64,000 bases of DNA from Marinobacter sp. BGYM27 (GTDB lineage: Bacteria > Pseudomonadota > Gammaproteobacteria > Pseudomonadales > Oleiphilaceae). A program made the position numbers and the translations under genes. Below, in pieces: positions 1-8,434 of the stretch (positions are counted from its first letter, which is position 1; each line of letters opens with the position of its first letter). The notes beneath the pieces are model-generated. The model was not told the DNA's origin, did no database searches, and was given only the letters and a program-made list of their open reading frames with translations. The stretch lies in the NCBI GenBank assembly GCA_025153445.1, contig JANZNS010000009.1:89299-153298 (forward strand), written 5' to 3'.

Positions 1-677
1 TTGGCTGTTACTTCGCGGTCATCGGCTGTTACCGTTGCCTTCTCAAGATAGGCGTTGGCTGCATCCTGGATATAGTCGCCGCGATAACCGTCTTTCGGCC
101 ATAGGTCATCATCCGGCGATATGCCTTTGATGCGGGCCTGAACAGACAGCGCCAGATTGTCGATCTGCGCGCCGGCATCGTTATAGTAGAATTCGCGGGT
201 CACCTTGTAGCCGTTTGCTTCCAGCAAGCGTGCCAGGCAATCGCCAATGGCCGCGCCACGGCCGTGGCCGACGTGCAGGGGGCCGGTGGGGTTGGCGGAT
301 ACAAATTCGATCTGCACCGATTCACCGGCGCCACTATTGTTGAGCCCGAATCCGTCGGCAGCACTGCGAACCGTATTCACAATATCGAAGCTGCTGGCGT
401 CGCTCATAAAGAAGTTGATAAAGCCGGGACCTGCAATTTCCACTTTCGCCACGGCGCTGCTTTCGGGCAGCTTTTCAATCAGCAAGTCGGCCAGTTGTCG
501 CGGCGGTTTGCCGGCGGCTTTAGCAGTAACCAGGGCAATGTTGGTGGCGAAATCACCGTGGGCTTTGTCGCGGGTGCTGTCCACGTTGAGTTTGAAGGCC
601 TGGTCCTGTGGCAGAACGCCTTCAGCCTGGAGGGCCGCGATGGCGGCTTCGAGTAGCTGGATTACCGTGTCTTTCAT
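1..677 (-). CDS. argS: arginyl-tRNA synthetase, N-terminal part (cut by window edge)
   Basis: Charges tRNA-Arg with arginine in the cytoplasm. About 225 codons are visible on the minus strand from an ATG at 677; the rest lies beyond the window start. The protein opens with the Arg-tRNA-synthetase N-terminal additional domain (MKDTVIQLLEAAIAALQ). It then reaches the class I signature PTGPLHVGHGRGAAIGD, whose HVGH is the HIGH-type ATP-binding motif, followed by the family-typical EFYYNDAGAQI. The family is usually 550-590 residues, so roughly 60% is missing. It lies downstream of priA in the same orientation, separated by 118 bp. Identification is firm. Confidence 0.96.
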   Translation of the reverse strand, partial: MKDTVIQLLEAAIAALQAEGVLPQDQAFKLNVDSTRDKAHGDFATNIALVTAKAAGKPPRQLADLLIEKLPESSAVAKVEIAGPGFINFFMSDASSFDIVNTVRSAADGFGLNNSGAGESVQIEFVSANPTGPLHVGHGRGAAIGDCLARLLEANGYKVTREFYYNDAGAQIDNLALSVQARIKGISPDDDLWPKDGYRGDYIQDAANAYLEKATVTADDREVTA

Positions 678-721
678 GCTGGCAGATGACTCAGTCAGAT
701 CGGAGCGTTGATGGGGGTGAA

Positions 722-741
722 AGCCCCCGGCTGTCGGGGCT
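722..741 (-). terminator. possible terminator hairpin between priA and argS
   Basis: A 6-bp stem (AGCCCC/GGGGCT, loop of 8) lies 54 nt past the priA stop and 44 nt before the argS start. A second G5/C5 pairing overlaps it at 713-728. There is only a short pyrimidine stretch after the stem on the minus strand, so termination strength is unclear. Confidence 0.35.
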
Positions 742-795
742 CGCTATTATCGCGGAAAGGGGCTGTTTTCTCAATGCGGCGGCGCAGCGCCTTCC

Positions 796-3051
796 TTATC
801 CCGTCTCCAATGGGTCAATGTCGATCTGCCATTTGAGACCACGGGGTTGGCGCTGGGTTTCCAGTTGCTGGCAAAGTGGGCCAAGCACCCGTTGCAGGGT
901 GCGTCTTTGATCCGCTACGAAAACCAGGTGCGCGCGATGTCGATCAGCCCGACGGGCGATGACGGCTGGCAGGGGGCCCCATGTTTCGATGCCGGTGTCC
1001 GTTTGGGGTGTAGCCTGTTGCGGTTGCAGCTGTATGACCTGCTTTACGCCGTCGAGAAAGGCGAGGCTCTCGCCCATTGTTTCAGCCTCTGCTCTGAGTA
1101 ATGCCATCGCGCGATAAGGCGGAAAGCGAGCGCCTGCACGTTCGTCCAGCAGGGTTTGCGCCATGTCCAGGTAGCTCCCGGTACAGAGCTGTTGCAGTAG
1201 CGGATGATCGCTGTGACAGGTCTGAATCAGCACCGTGCCAGGGATCGTGCCGCGTCCGGCCCGGCCACTGACTTGCAGCAGTGTCTGAATCAGCTGCTCC
1301 GGGGCGCGGAAATCGACACTGAACAGCCCGCCGTCCGCATTGACTACGACCACCAGTGATACGTTGGGGAAATCATGACCCTTGGCCAGCATCTGGGTGC
1401 CAACCAGGATGCAGGGATCGCCGGAATTGACCTGCCCCAGGATTCTGTCGATGCTGCCTTTGGTGCGCGTGCTGTCCCGGTCGACCCGAATAACCGGTGT
1501 GTCCGGGAAGCGTGTGCTGAGAATATCTTCTGCCCGTTCGGTGCCCTGGCCGACAGGCTTGTACGCCTCGCTCTGGCATTTCGGGCAGGTGTTGACGGCT
1601 GCGGTTTGATAATCGCAGTGGTGGCAGCGCATGGCGCGTTCCCGGCGATGGTAGGTCAGCCGCGAGTCACAGCGAGGGCATTCGCTGATATGGCCGCAGT
1701 CGAAGCACATCATCACCGGCGCAAACCCGCGTCGATTGACGTAAACCAGAACCTGCTCGCCCTTGTTGATGCGTTCGCCGACAGCTTTGAGTGCCGGTGC
1801 TGAAAGCCCGCCTTCGAGCGGTCGGCTGCGGATGTCCAGCAGGCGGATAGTAGGCAGAACCGCAGGGCCGGCTCTTTCTTCGAGTCGTATCAGGTGATAC
1901 TTGCCGCTGGTCGCATTGTGATAGGACTCAATAGAGGGTGTGGCAGAACCGAGAATGATCGGGCAATTATTCTGGTGGGCCCGGAATACCGCCATATCCC
2001 GGCCTGAATAACGGAAGCCTTCGCCCTGCTTGAACGATGTGTCGTGTTCTTCGTCGACCACGATCATCGCGAGATCCGAGAATGGCAGCGTGACGGCAGA
2101 CCGGGTGCCGATCACGATTACCGGTTCGCCGTTGCGCACGCGCAGCCAGCTCTGCAGGCGTTCGCTGTCGTTGAGGGCCGAGTGCCAGACGGCTATTCGG
2201 GCGCCGAAGTACCGCTGGAAGCGTCGGACGGTCTGGGGCGTCAGGTTAATCTCGGGCACCATCACCAGCGCCTGCTGGTCGGTACCCAGATACTGCTGAA
2301 TATAATGCAGATAGATTTCGGTTTTGCCGCTGCCGGTAATGCCATACAGCAGGCTGCAGTTAAAACCGTTTTCGATCGGCGGAAGTTCAGAAAAGGCGAC
2401 CTGCTGTGCCGCGGTAAGAACGGGCAGGGTGGCCGTGGAGGCTGTCTCCCTGGCCGCCTCGCGTTGGTCATCCTCGACTTCTATAAGCATCGCCTTCGAG
2501 GCCAGTCGCTTGACCTGGTCGGCACTGAAACCGGCGGTTTTGAAATCGCTCAGCGAGCAGGGCTTGCCCTGATTTTCAAGCCAGTGCAGCAACGCCTGTT
2601 GTTTGTGAGCCTGGGGCGGCAGTTTGGCCTGGCGCCCATCTTCGGTGATCGTCCAGTGGGGCTGTTTGCGCAATGCGGCGGGTCGGCCACGGCGCAACGC
2701 CGGCGGCAATGCCATAAACAGGCATTCGCCCAAAGGGTGCTGATAGTAGGCCGACGCCCAATGCATCAGCTTGCGGGTTTCGTCCGGGAGCAGGGGCCAG
2801 TCTTCAAGAACCGCCTGAACGGGTTTGAGCTGAATGCCCTCTGGTGGCTCAACCTCGGTTTCGACTACCAGGCCAATCAGTGATTGGCGCCCAAAGGGAA
2901 CGCGCACCCGTTGCCCGGGGCAAACAGCCATACCTTCGGGCAGACTGTAATCGAACAGTTTGCGTAGCGGGCGGGCCAGAGCAATGCGGACGGTCTGAAT
3001 CACTAACGCTCCCGAGGTATTCAAAGGGGTTCTAGTAGCCGTAACAGTCAC
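796..3051 (-). CDS. priA: primosomal protein N' (replication restart helicase PriA)
   Basis: A superfamily 2 3'-to-5' DNA helicase that recognises stalled forks and reloads the replisome. The N-terminal DNA-binding region starts at VRIALARPLRKLFDY. Walker A GITGSGKT is at about residues 237-244 and Walker B DEEH at 333-336. A zinc-binding insert with paired cysteines (CFDCGH, CPRCD, CHHCD, CPKC) lies near 445-490. The C-terminal helicase motif QVSGRAGRG follows. At 751 residues it is slightly longer than usual. A GTG at 3003, directly before the conserved IQTVRIALARP, is an alternative start that would remove 16 poorly conserved residues. It is encoded upstream of argS on the same strand and divergent from rpmE. 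Confidence 0.96.
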   Translation of the reverse strand: MTVTATRTPLNTSGALVIQTVRIALARPLRKLFDYSLPEGMAVCPGQRVRVPFGRQSLIGLVVETEVEPPEGIQLKPVQAVLEDWPLLPDETRKLMHWASAYYQHPLGECLFMALPPALRRGRPAALRKQPHWTITEDGRQAKLPPQAHKQQALLHWLENQGKPCSLSDFKTAGFSADQVKRLASKAMLIEVEDDQREAARETASTATLPVLTAAQQVAFSELPPIENGFNCSLLYGITGSGKTEIYLHYIQQYLGTDQQALVMVPEINLTPQTVRRFQRYFGARIAVWHSALNDSERLQSWLRVRNGEPVIVIGTRSAVTLPFSDLAMIVVDEEHDTSFKQGEGFRYSGRDMAVFRAHQNNCPIILGSATPSIESYHNATSGKYHLIRLEERAGPAVLPTIRLLDIRSRPLEGGLSAPALKAVGERINKGEQVLVYVNRRGFAPVMMCFDCGHISECPRCDSRLTYHRRERAMRCHHCDYQTAAVNTCPKCQSEAYKPVGQGTERAEDILSTRFPDTPVIRVDRDSTRTKGSIDRILGQVNSGDPCILVGTQMLAKGHDFPNVSLVVVVNADGGLFSVDFRAPEQLIQTLLQVSGRAGRGTIPGTVLIQTCHSDHPLLQQLCTGSYLDMAQTLLDERAGARFPPYRAMALLRAEAETMGESLAFLDGVKQVIQLQPQQATPQTDTGIETWGPLPAVIARRADRHRAHLVFVADQRRTLQRVLGPLCQQLETQRQPRGLKWQIDIDPLETG

Positions 3052-3091
3052 TATAGTGGAAGGTCGCTATGCTCTCATCACTTGGGTTCTA

Positions 3092-3119
3092 TTGCGATTC
3101 AAATCTTTTCTGCTATCAT
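3092..3119 (+). promoter_or_regulatory. sigma70-type promoter for rpmE
   Basis: TTGCGA (3092-3097) and TATCAT (3114-3119) are separated by 16 nt. They lie about 110 nt upstream of the rpmE start in the region between divergent priA and rpmE. The match is good but not consensus; the transcription start is inferred. Confidence 0.45.
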
Positions 3120-3228
3120 TCGCCGTCTATTTGTGGCGGGCCAGTGTTGTCCCGCTTTGTCATTTGATCAGAATATGCGGTGCCTGGCACGAGATCAGGT
3201 GGCGGCATGACCTAAGAGGGTTTCCCCC

Positions 3229-3444
3229 ATGAAAGAAGGTATCCACCCAAAATATACAGACATGACCGCGACTTGCAGCTGCGGTAATGTTATCAATACC
3301 CGCTCGACTATCGGTCACGATATGCAGTTGGACGTGTGCTCACAGTGTCACCCGTTCTACACCGGCAAGCAGAAGGTTATGGACACTGCCGGTCGTATCG
3401 ATCGTTTCCAGAAGCGTTTCGGTGGCCGTATCAAGAAAGGTTGA
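3229..3444 (+). CDS. rpmE: 50S ribosomal protein L31, zinc-binding form
   Basis: Small protein of the large ribosomal subunit that bridges to the 30S head. It is 71 residues, the normal length, starting [12 protein letters not shown] and ending RFGGRIKKG. Cysteines in CSCG near residue 16 and CSQC near residue 37 make this the zinc-containing (C+) paralogue rather than the zinc-free YkgM type. It is monocistronic: a promoter-like element lies upstream and a strong terminator about 40 nt downstream. Identification is certain. Confidence 0.98.
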   Translation: MKEGIHPKYTDMTATCSCGNVINTRSTIGHDMQLDVCSQCHPFYTGKQKVMDTAGRIDRFQKRFGGRIKKG

Positions 3445-3484
3445 TTCGGTTAACCCGTCAGCATCCTGTGCTGACAGGTATTGG

Positions 3485-3515
3485 AAAAGGCGCCTATACA
3501 GGCGCCTTTTTTGTT
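3485..3515 (+). terminator. rho-independent terminator of rpmE
   Basis: Perfect stem AAAAGGCGCC/GGCGCCTTTT with loop TATACA, followed by a T-rich run. It lies 41 nt after the rpmE stop. Confidence 0.9.
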
Positions 3516-3570
3516 TCTGACACCCTCTCTTAAATGGCTCTGGAGTTGGTCAAAACTTGCGCAGCAGCTC

Positions 3571-3599
3571 TTGTTTGAGCTGAACACTCACGCCATAAT
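3571..3599 (+). promoter_or_regulatory. candidate promoter for maeB
   Basis: TTGTTT (3571-3576), a 17-nt spacer and CATAAT (3594-3599) lie about 170 nt upstream of the malic enzyme start. The 323-bp gap 3445-3767 holds only the rpmE terminator and this promoter-like pair; no small gene was recognised there. Confidence 0.3.
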
Positions 3600-3767
3600 G
3601 TCGCGCTCCTGCTGGCACTGGATGCTGGTGGGGCGTATAAGTGAGAGTAGTGTCGGGCGCAATGAATAACACATTGCACCTTATGATCATCCCGGAATAA
3701 GGATGACGGGGCTCCGGCAAGCACAACCTATCTCCACCCTATTAACGTGACAAACGGAACAGTGGCA

Positions 3768-5033
3768 ATGTCTCAAGATCTGAAGAAAGCGGCCCTTGAT
3801 TATCACGCCAACCCGCGGCCCGGTAAGCTGAGTGTTGAAATTACCAAACCGACTCAGACTTCCCGTGACCTCTCTCTGGCGTATAGTCCCGGGGTTGCCG
3901 AGCCGGTCCGCGAGATCGCTAAAGACCCTGAAAACGCATACAAGTACACCGGGAAGGGTAATCTGGTGGCTGTTATTTCCGACGGCACCGCGATTCTGGG
4001 GTTGGGTAACCTGGGGCCACTGGCCAGCAAGCCGGTAATGGAAGGCAAGGGCGTACTGTTCAAGCGTTTTGCCGGTATCGATGTGTTTGATATCGAAGTG
4101 AACTCGGAAAGCCCGCAGGCATTCATTGAAACGGTTGCGCGTATTGCGGACACCTTCGGTGGAATCAACCTGGAAGATATCAAGGCACCCGAGTGTTTTG
4201 AAATCGAACGGGCGCTGAAAGAGCAGTGCAGTGTACCTATCTTCCACGATGACCAGCACGGTACTGCGATTGTAACGGCTGCGGGCATGCTGAACGCACT
4301 TGAGCTGCAGGGCAAAACGCCGGAGACAGCAAAAGTCGTTTGCCTGGGTGCTGGTGCAGCGGCTGTGGCCTGCATGAAGCTGCTGATCAGTTGTGGTATC
4401 AAGTCAGAAAACATCCTGATGCTCGACCGTAAGGGCGTTATCCACGCCGGTCGTGATGACCTGAACCAGTACAAAGCCATGTTTGCCAACGAGACAGATG
4501 CTCGTACGCTGGATGACGCGATGGACGGTGCAGATGTTTTCCTGGGCCTATCCGGTCCGGATCTGGTGCCAGTTGAGTCGCTGATGAAGATGGCGCCGAA
4601 CCCGATTGTATTTGCCTGCTCCAACCCTGATCCCGAGATCAGCCCGGAAGTCGCGCTGGCCGCACGTGATGACATCATCATGGCGACAGGTCGTTCAGAC
4701 TATCCGAACCAGGTTAACAACGTACTGGGCTTCCCGTTCATTTTCCGTGGTGCGCTGGATGTGCGTGCAACGGCAATCAACGAGGAAATGAAAGTCGCGG
4801 CTGTTAATGCGATTCGTGAGCTGGCGAAAGAACCGGTACCCAAAGAAATCTGCGAAGCATACGGCGTCGATAGCTTTGAGTTTGGTCGTGAATACATCAT
4901 TCCCAAGCCTATGGATATTCGTCTGCTTGAGTTTGTGCCTGCTGCCGTTGCCAAGGCGGCCGTAGATTCAGGTGTAGCGCGTCATCCATATCCGTCGCAC
5001 TACCCGCTGAAGTCGATCGCTGATATCAAGTAA
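3768..5033 (+). CDS. maeB: malic enzyme, short NADP-type
   Basis: Oxidatively decarboxylates malate to pyruvate, yielding NAD(P)H for biosynthesis. The chosen ATG at 3768 gives MSQDLKKAALDYHANPRPGK, which matches the family N-terminus; a GTG seven codons upstream is open but less likely. Visible motifs are SLAYSPGVAEP, the catalytic GKGNLVAVISDGTAILGLG region, FHDDQHGTAIV for metal/malate binding, and the dinucleotide fold VCLGAGAAA. At 421 residues it lacks the C-terminal phosphotransacetylase domain of the long E. coli MaeB, as in Pseudomonas-type enzymes. NADP preference is inferred from family. It is followed by a bidirectional terminator. Confidence 0.94.
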   Translation: MSQDLKKAALDYHANPRPGKLSVEITKPTQTSRDLSLAYSPGVAEPVREIAKDPENAYKYTGKGNLVAVISDGTAILGLGNLGPLASKPVMEGKGVLFKRFAGIDVFDIEVNSESPQAFIETVARIADTFGGINLEDIKAPECFEIERALKEQCSVPIFHDDQHGTAIVTAAGMLNALELQGKTPETAKVVCLGAGAAAVACMKLLISCGIKSENILMLDRKGVIHAGRDDLNQYKAMFANETDARTLDDAMDGADVFLGLSGPDLVPVESLMKMAPNPIVFACSNPDPEISPEVALAARDDIIMATGRSDYPNQVNNVLGFPFIFRGALDVRATAINEEMKVAAVNAIRELAKEPVPKEICEAYGVDSFEFGREYIIPKPMDIRLLEFVPAAVAKAAVDSGVARHPYPSHYPLKSIADIK

Positions 5034-5083
5034 TCGTCTCAGAATATTTCGCCACGCTGACCGATCTGTCGGCGTAGCTGATC

Positions 5084-5115
5084 AAAAAGCCCCGGCGATC
5101 CCGGGGCTTTTTTTG
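5084..5115. terminator. bidirectional rho-independent terminator
   Basis: Stem AAAAGCCCCGG/CCGGGGCTTTT with loop CGATC is flanked by A-run and T-run. It can end maeB from the left and the wax ester synthase from the right; both genes converge on it. Confidence 0.9.
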
Positions 5116-5140
5116 TTTTTGGGCCGTGTCAGAAATGGGG

Positions 5141-6586
5141 CTACCCGGCTTTCTTGACACGCTTGCGCGGTGTTTTGGGCTTCGCCTTGGGTTTGGGGAG
5201 TAGCAGCGATTCGAGCTCGTCCAGGGCTTCGCCCGTGTACACGGCCAGTTTCTGCATGCTGGGCAGGGTATCTCTGCACCCGGTAAAACCGAAGTTCAAT
5301 GACCCCGCATAGCTCAGGCAGGTGATGTTCAGCGCTCCGCCGTGAGTGATGAGCGACACCGGATACATCGCTTCAAGCTTGGCGCCTTCGTAATAAAGCG
5401 TCTGCTCCGGCCCTGGCACGTTCGAGATAGTGACGTTGAACGCCGGGCGGACGCGCCCGCCCAACCCTGTCATCAGTTGCAGAATATAAGGCGACATCAA
5501 CAGCATGGTGTACTGGTTGAGCGCGCTGCGCGGCAAGCTCTGAAGATGCGTCTTGGCGCTGGCGGTGGACGCCCGTATATGGTCGAGCCGTTCTAGCGGA
5601 TCGGCTACGTTGGTCGCGAGGTTGGCGATCATGAAACTGATGGCTGTGCCGGTGTCCTGATCGTCCGCAGGACGGATATTGACCGGAATGCCTGACGTCA
5701 GCGACGTGTCGGGCAGGCGGTGTTGCTCCATCAGGAAGCGGCGCAGGGCCGTGCTGCACAGGTAAAGTACGATATCGTTTAACGACACCTCGGCCTGTTT
5801 GGCGAGGGCTTTGAGGCGGCTTAGTTCATAGTGTTGCGTGGCCAGCCTGCGTTGGCCAGTCACCCGCCGGTTGAGGCTCGATCGCGGACCGGCAAAGGGG
5901 GCCGTAAGGTGATCTTCCGGGTGGCGGGCAGCACTGGCAATCCGGCTAATCGCGCTGATCAACCGGGGTGCTGAATCCGCCTGAATCTTCAACGCTTGTA
6001 GCGCTTCCTGGAAGGCGCGCGAAATAGTGGCGGCGTTGTCGCCGGCCACTTTGTGATTGCGTTGGGGTTTGACAGACCAGGGCGCCAGCATGTTGATCTC
6101 GTCCGGATCGGTCGAGAGGATACGTTGCATCAGGCGGACACCGCTGATGCCATCAATCAGCGAGTGATGCATCTTGGTGTAGAGCGCAAACCGGTTATTC
6201 TCCAGCCCCTCGATGATGTGGCACTCCCACAACGGGCGCGCGAAATCGAGTGGGTTGGAATGCAGCCGCGACACCAGAATGCCAAGCTCGCGCTCACTTC
6301 CCGGTTTCGGCAGGCCGGAGTGCCGCACGTGATAGTCGAGGTCAATATGGCGATCAACTTTCCAGTGAGGGCTCAGCAGGCGGCCGAACAGGCCGGCGTT
6401 CGCCAGTTTGTAGTTCCACGGGGAAGCAACATCGCAGTTGGTTTTCATCCGGGTGACCATGTCCCGGAGAAAGGTTTCAGGCGCGCCTTCAGGCAGCGAA
6501 AATATTTGCAGTGTGCCTACTTGCATGGGGGTGTCTTCTGACTCCACCGCAAGCCAGGAGGCGTCCAGTGTGTTCACGCGTTTCAT
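5141..6586 (-). CDS. wax ester synthase / diacylglycerol acyltransferase (WS/DGAT)
   Basis: Esterifies acyl-CoA to fatty alcohols or diacylglycerol, making wax esters or triacylglycerol storage lipid. The start at 6586 (MKRVNTLDASWLAVES) is fixed by an AGGAG box 5-6 nt upstream; the open frame extends 24 codons further without support. The catalytic HHxxxDG motif is present as HHSLIDG at about 140-146, preceded by RPLWECH of the substrate pocket. NISNVPGPE of the second domain lies in the C-terminal half. Length is 481 residues, normal for the family. The C-terminus is an unusual Lys/Pro/Arg-rich tail (PKPKAKPKTPRKRVKK) that could aid membrane or droplet association (inference). Confidence 0.92.
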   Translation of the reverse strand: MKRVNTLDASWLAVESEDTPMQVGTLQIFSLPEGAPETFLRDMVTRMKTNCDVASPWNYKLANAGLFGRLLSPHWKVDRHIDLDYHVRHSGLPKPGSERELGILVSRLHSNPLDFARPLWECHIIEGLENNRFALYTKMHHSLIDGISGVRLMQRILSTDPDEINMLAPWSVKPQRNHKVAGDNAATISRAFQEALQALKIQADSAPRLISAISRIASAARHPEDHLTAPFAGPRSSLNRRVTGQRRLATQHYELSRLKALAKQAEVSLNDIVLYLCSTALRRFLMEQHRLPDTSLTSGIPVNIRPADDQDTGTAISFMIANLATNVADPLERLDHIRASTASAKTHLQSLPRSALNQYTMLLMSPYILQLMTGLGGRVRPAFNVTISNVPGPEQTLYYEGAKLEAMYPVSLITHGGALNITCLSYAGSLNFGFTGCRDTLPSMQKLAVYTGEALDELESLLLPKPKAKPKTPRKRVKKAG

Positions 6587-6805
6587 GCGTCTCCTTGTGC
6601 TGCCGGTCTGACCCTGGCATGTCGTTATTGTCTTGCGTTGAAGTATATACAAAGCCATCTGTCAGGGAATGCTGCAATGTCACAGCACCGCCATTTTCGG
6701 TGATGACGTATATCAAGACTTCTCAATACTTCCCAAGACTCATCAACACTCTCCACGATCGGTCCGGCATGGCACTGCGCATTAACGTTGATCAGAACAC
6801 AAGGA

Positions 6806-6831
6806 CACACATCAAACCGGGTTGATGTGTG
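6806..6831 (-). terminator. terminator-like hairpin after the aldolase/HD operon
   Basis: Perfect 10-bp stem CACACATCAA/TTGATGTGTG with a 6-nt loop starts 5 nt after the HD gene stop on the minus strand. It is followed by a moderately T-rich stretch. The rest of 6587-6805, upstream of the wax ester synthase, shows nothing else recognisable. Confidence 0.6.
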
Positions 6832-6835
6832 AAAG

Positions 6836-7432
6836 TCAGGCTTTCTCCTTCATCGTTTTCTTGTAGAGGGATTTTCGTGGGCGGGCCATTACCTCCCGCA
6901 CCATGGGCGCGAAGTAGTCCAGCGGCAGGGTTTCTGCCTCCGGATCAAACGCAGGCGAGTCGTATTTTGTCACGAACTCCAGAGTGTGGGCGTAATGGGG
7001 GTGGTCCTTGAACTGCTCCCGCATATCCCGATCCATACCCAGGTGGTGGAAGAAGTAGTAGCCCTGGAAAATGGCATGGTGCTTCACCATCCAGTGGTTT
7101 GCCTCGCTGACAAACGGTTCCAGCAGAACCGCCGCCACATCAGCGTGGTTGTAAGTGCCGAGGGTGTCGCCGATGTCGTGCAGCAGAGCGCACACGACAT
7201 ACTCGTTATCCTTGCCGTCCCGGTGGGCGCGAGTGGCGGTTTGCAGGCAATGGGTCATGCGATCAACCTTGAAACCGCCGAAGTCGCCTTCCAGCAGTTT
7301 CAGGTGGTCCATGATGCGGTCGGGCAGCGTCTTGGCGAAATCACCAAATGACGCGGCTATGGTTTGCCAGTCTTCGGCTGTACCGTTCTGCATGTCACTG
7401 AATGCAGCGCGTGGGCTGTTCATGTCGCTCAT
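6836..7432 (-). CDS. HD-domain protein, PhnZ/MIOX-like diiron oxygenase type
   Basis: A 198-residue HD-fold metalloprotein. Likely metal ligands are H61 (MTHCLQTA), H85-D86 (LLHDIGD), H96 (NHADVAA), H118 or H119 (KHHAIFQ) and an aspartate near 158-163 (KYDSPAFDP). The C-terminal LDYFAPMVREVMARP resembles the end of the PhnZ/TmpB group of mixed-valent diiron oxygenases, which cleave C-P or C-C bonds. Classical HD phosphohydrolases lack this. It may therefore be an oxygenase rather than a nucleotidase; the substrate is unknown. It follows the class II aldolase gene by 47 bp in the same direction, probably one operon, and is followed by a hairpin. Family membership is confident, function is not. 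Confidence 0.75.
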   Translation of the reverse strand: MSDMNSPRAAFSDMQNGTAEDWQTIAASFGDFAKTLPDRIMDHLKLLEGDFGGFKVDRMTHCLQTATRAHRDGKDNEYVVCALLHDIGDTLGTYNHADVAAVLLEPFVSEANHWMVKHHAIFQGYYFFHHLGMDRDMREQFKDHPHYAHTLEFVTKYDSPAFDPEAETLPLDYFAPMVREVMARPRKSLYKKTMKEKA

Positions 7433-7479
7433 TCTGGTCTCCCTTATTATTGTCGTGGGTACGTTTGCCAGAGAACTCC

Positions 7480-8259
7480 TCAGTTCCGGAAGCTGGAGTC
7501 GGTCCGGTCGAGTTTGCGGAGCAGGCCCGGCCAGGCCAGGTTGCCGCCTTTACCCTTGGTGACTTTTGATGCCTGCTGCTTAATGGTGCCGACGATGTCG
7601 CCCGGAATCGGTGCCATTTCCCGGTTGCCACTGAGTGCCCGGATCTGGATCTCGCAGGCGCGCTGCAGCGTGTACATATTCAGGAAAGCATCAGCGATGG
7701 TCGGCGCGACGGTCAACAGGCCGTGGTTGCGCAGGATCATGAACTTCGACATACCGAGGTCTTTCTGCAGCCGTGCTTTCTCGTCCTCGCGTAGGGCAAC
7801 GCCCTCATAATCGTGATAGGCCAGATCGGCCAGCGGGAACAGGCTTTGTTGTGACAGTGGAAGCAAGCCATCCTGCTGCGCAGAAACGGCGATGCCGTCC
7901 ATTGTGTGGGTGTGCATCACGCAGGTCGCATCTTCGCGAACCGCATGAATGGCGCTATGGATGGTGAAACCCGCCGGGTTGATGTCGTAGTCGTCAGGAT
8001 CGATTTTGTTACCTTCCTGATCAATACGCACCAGGCTGGATGCGGTGATTTCCTCGAACATCATGCCGTAAGGGTTGATCAGGAAGTGGTGCTCGTCACC
8101 GGGAATGCGCGCCGAGATATGAGTGAATATCAGGTCGTCCCATCCATACATTGCGATCAGTCGATAGGCTGCAGCGAGATCAACACGCAGTTGCCACTCT
8201 TCGGCGCTGACCCGTTCTTTTTTGGATGGTATGGCGGACACATGGGCGGGACTGTTCAT
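7480..8259 (-). CDS. class II aldolase/adducin family protein
   Basis: Cytoplasmic zinc-dependent aldolase/epimerase fold (AraD/FucA/adducin). The start at 8259 (MNSPAHVSAIPSKKER) is preceded by a GAAGAGAG box; the frame is open 27 codons further upstream. Zinc ligands are the HTHTMDG pair near the middle and the C-terminal NHGLLTVA histidine. DDLIFTHISARIPG is the conserved N-terminal substrate loop. Length is 259 residues, typical. A canonical catalytic acid is not obvious, as in many adducin-like members, so the reaction cannot be stated. It is the first gene of a two-gene unit with the HD protein and is divergent from a Crp/Fnr regulator. Confidence 0.88.
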   Translation of the reverse strand: MNSPAHVSAIPSKKERVSAEEWQLRVDLAAAYRLIAMYGWDDLIFTHISARIPGDEHHFLINPYGMMFEEITASSLVRIDQEGNKIDPDDYDINPAGFTIHSAIHAVREDATCVMHTHTMDGIAVSAQQDGLLPLSQQSLFPLADLAYHDYEGVALREDEKARLQKDLGMSKFMILRNHGLLTVAPTIADAFLNMYTLQRACEIQIRALSGNREMAPIPGDIVGTIKQQASKVTKGKGGNLAWPGLLRKLDRTDSSFRN

Positions 8260-8434
8260 AGTGGTGCTCTCTTCATCGCGTTGGTTCGGCGGGGCATCCC
8301 GGTAACGTGAGGACTGCAGGCTACGCGCAATGCGACGCACCTGTGTTTTGACCGAGACCCCTGTTTGTTGACGTTCAGCAAGAGTGTAGGCCTCTCAAGC
8401 ACCGGTTGACTGTCAATTGGTTTACACTTGCCGG

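Noticed and set aside
2044..2883. 279-codon open frame opposite priA
   Set aside because: Antisense shadow of a clearly conserved helicase gene.
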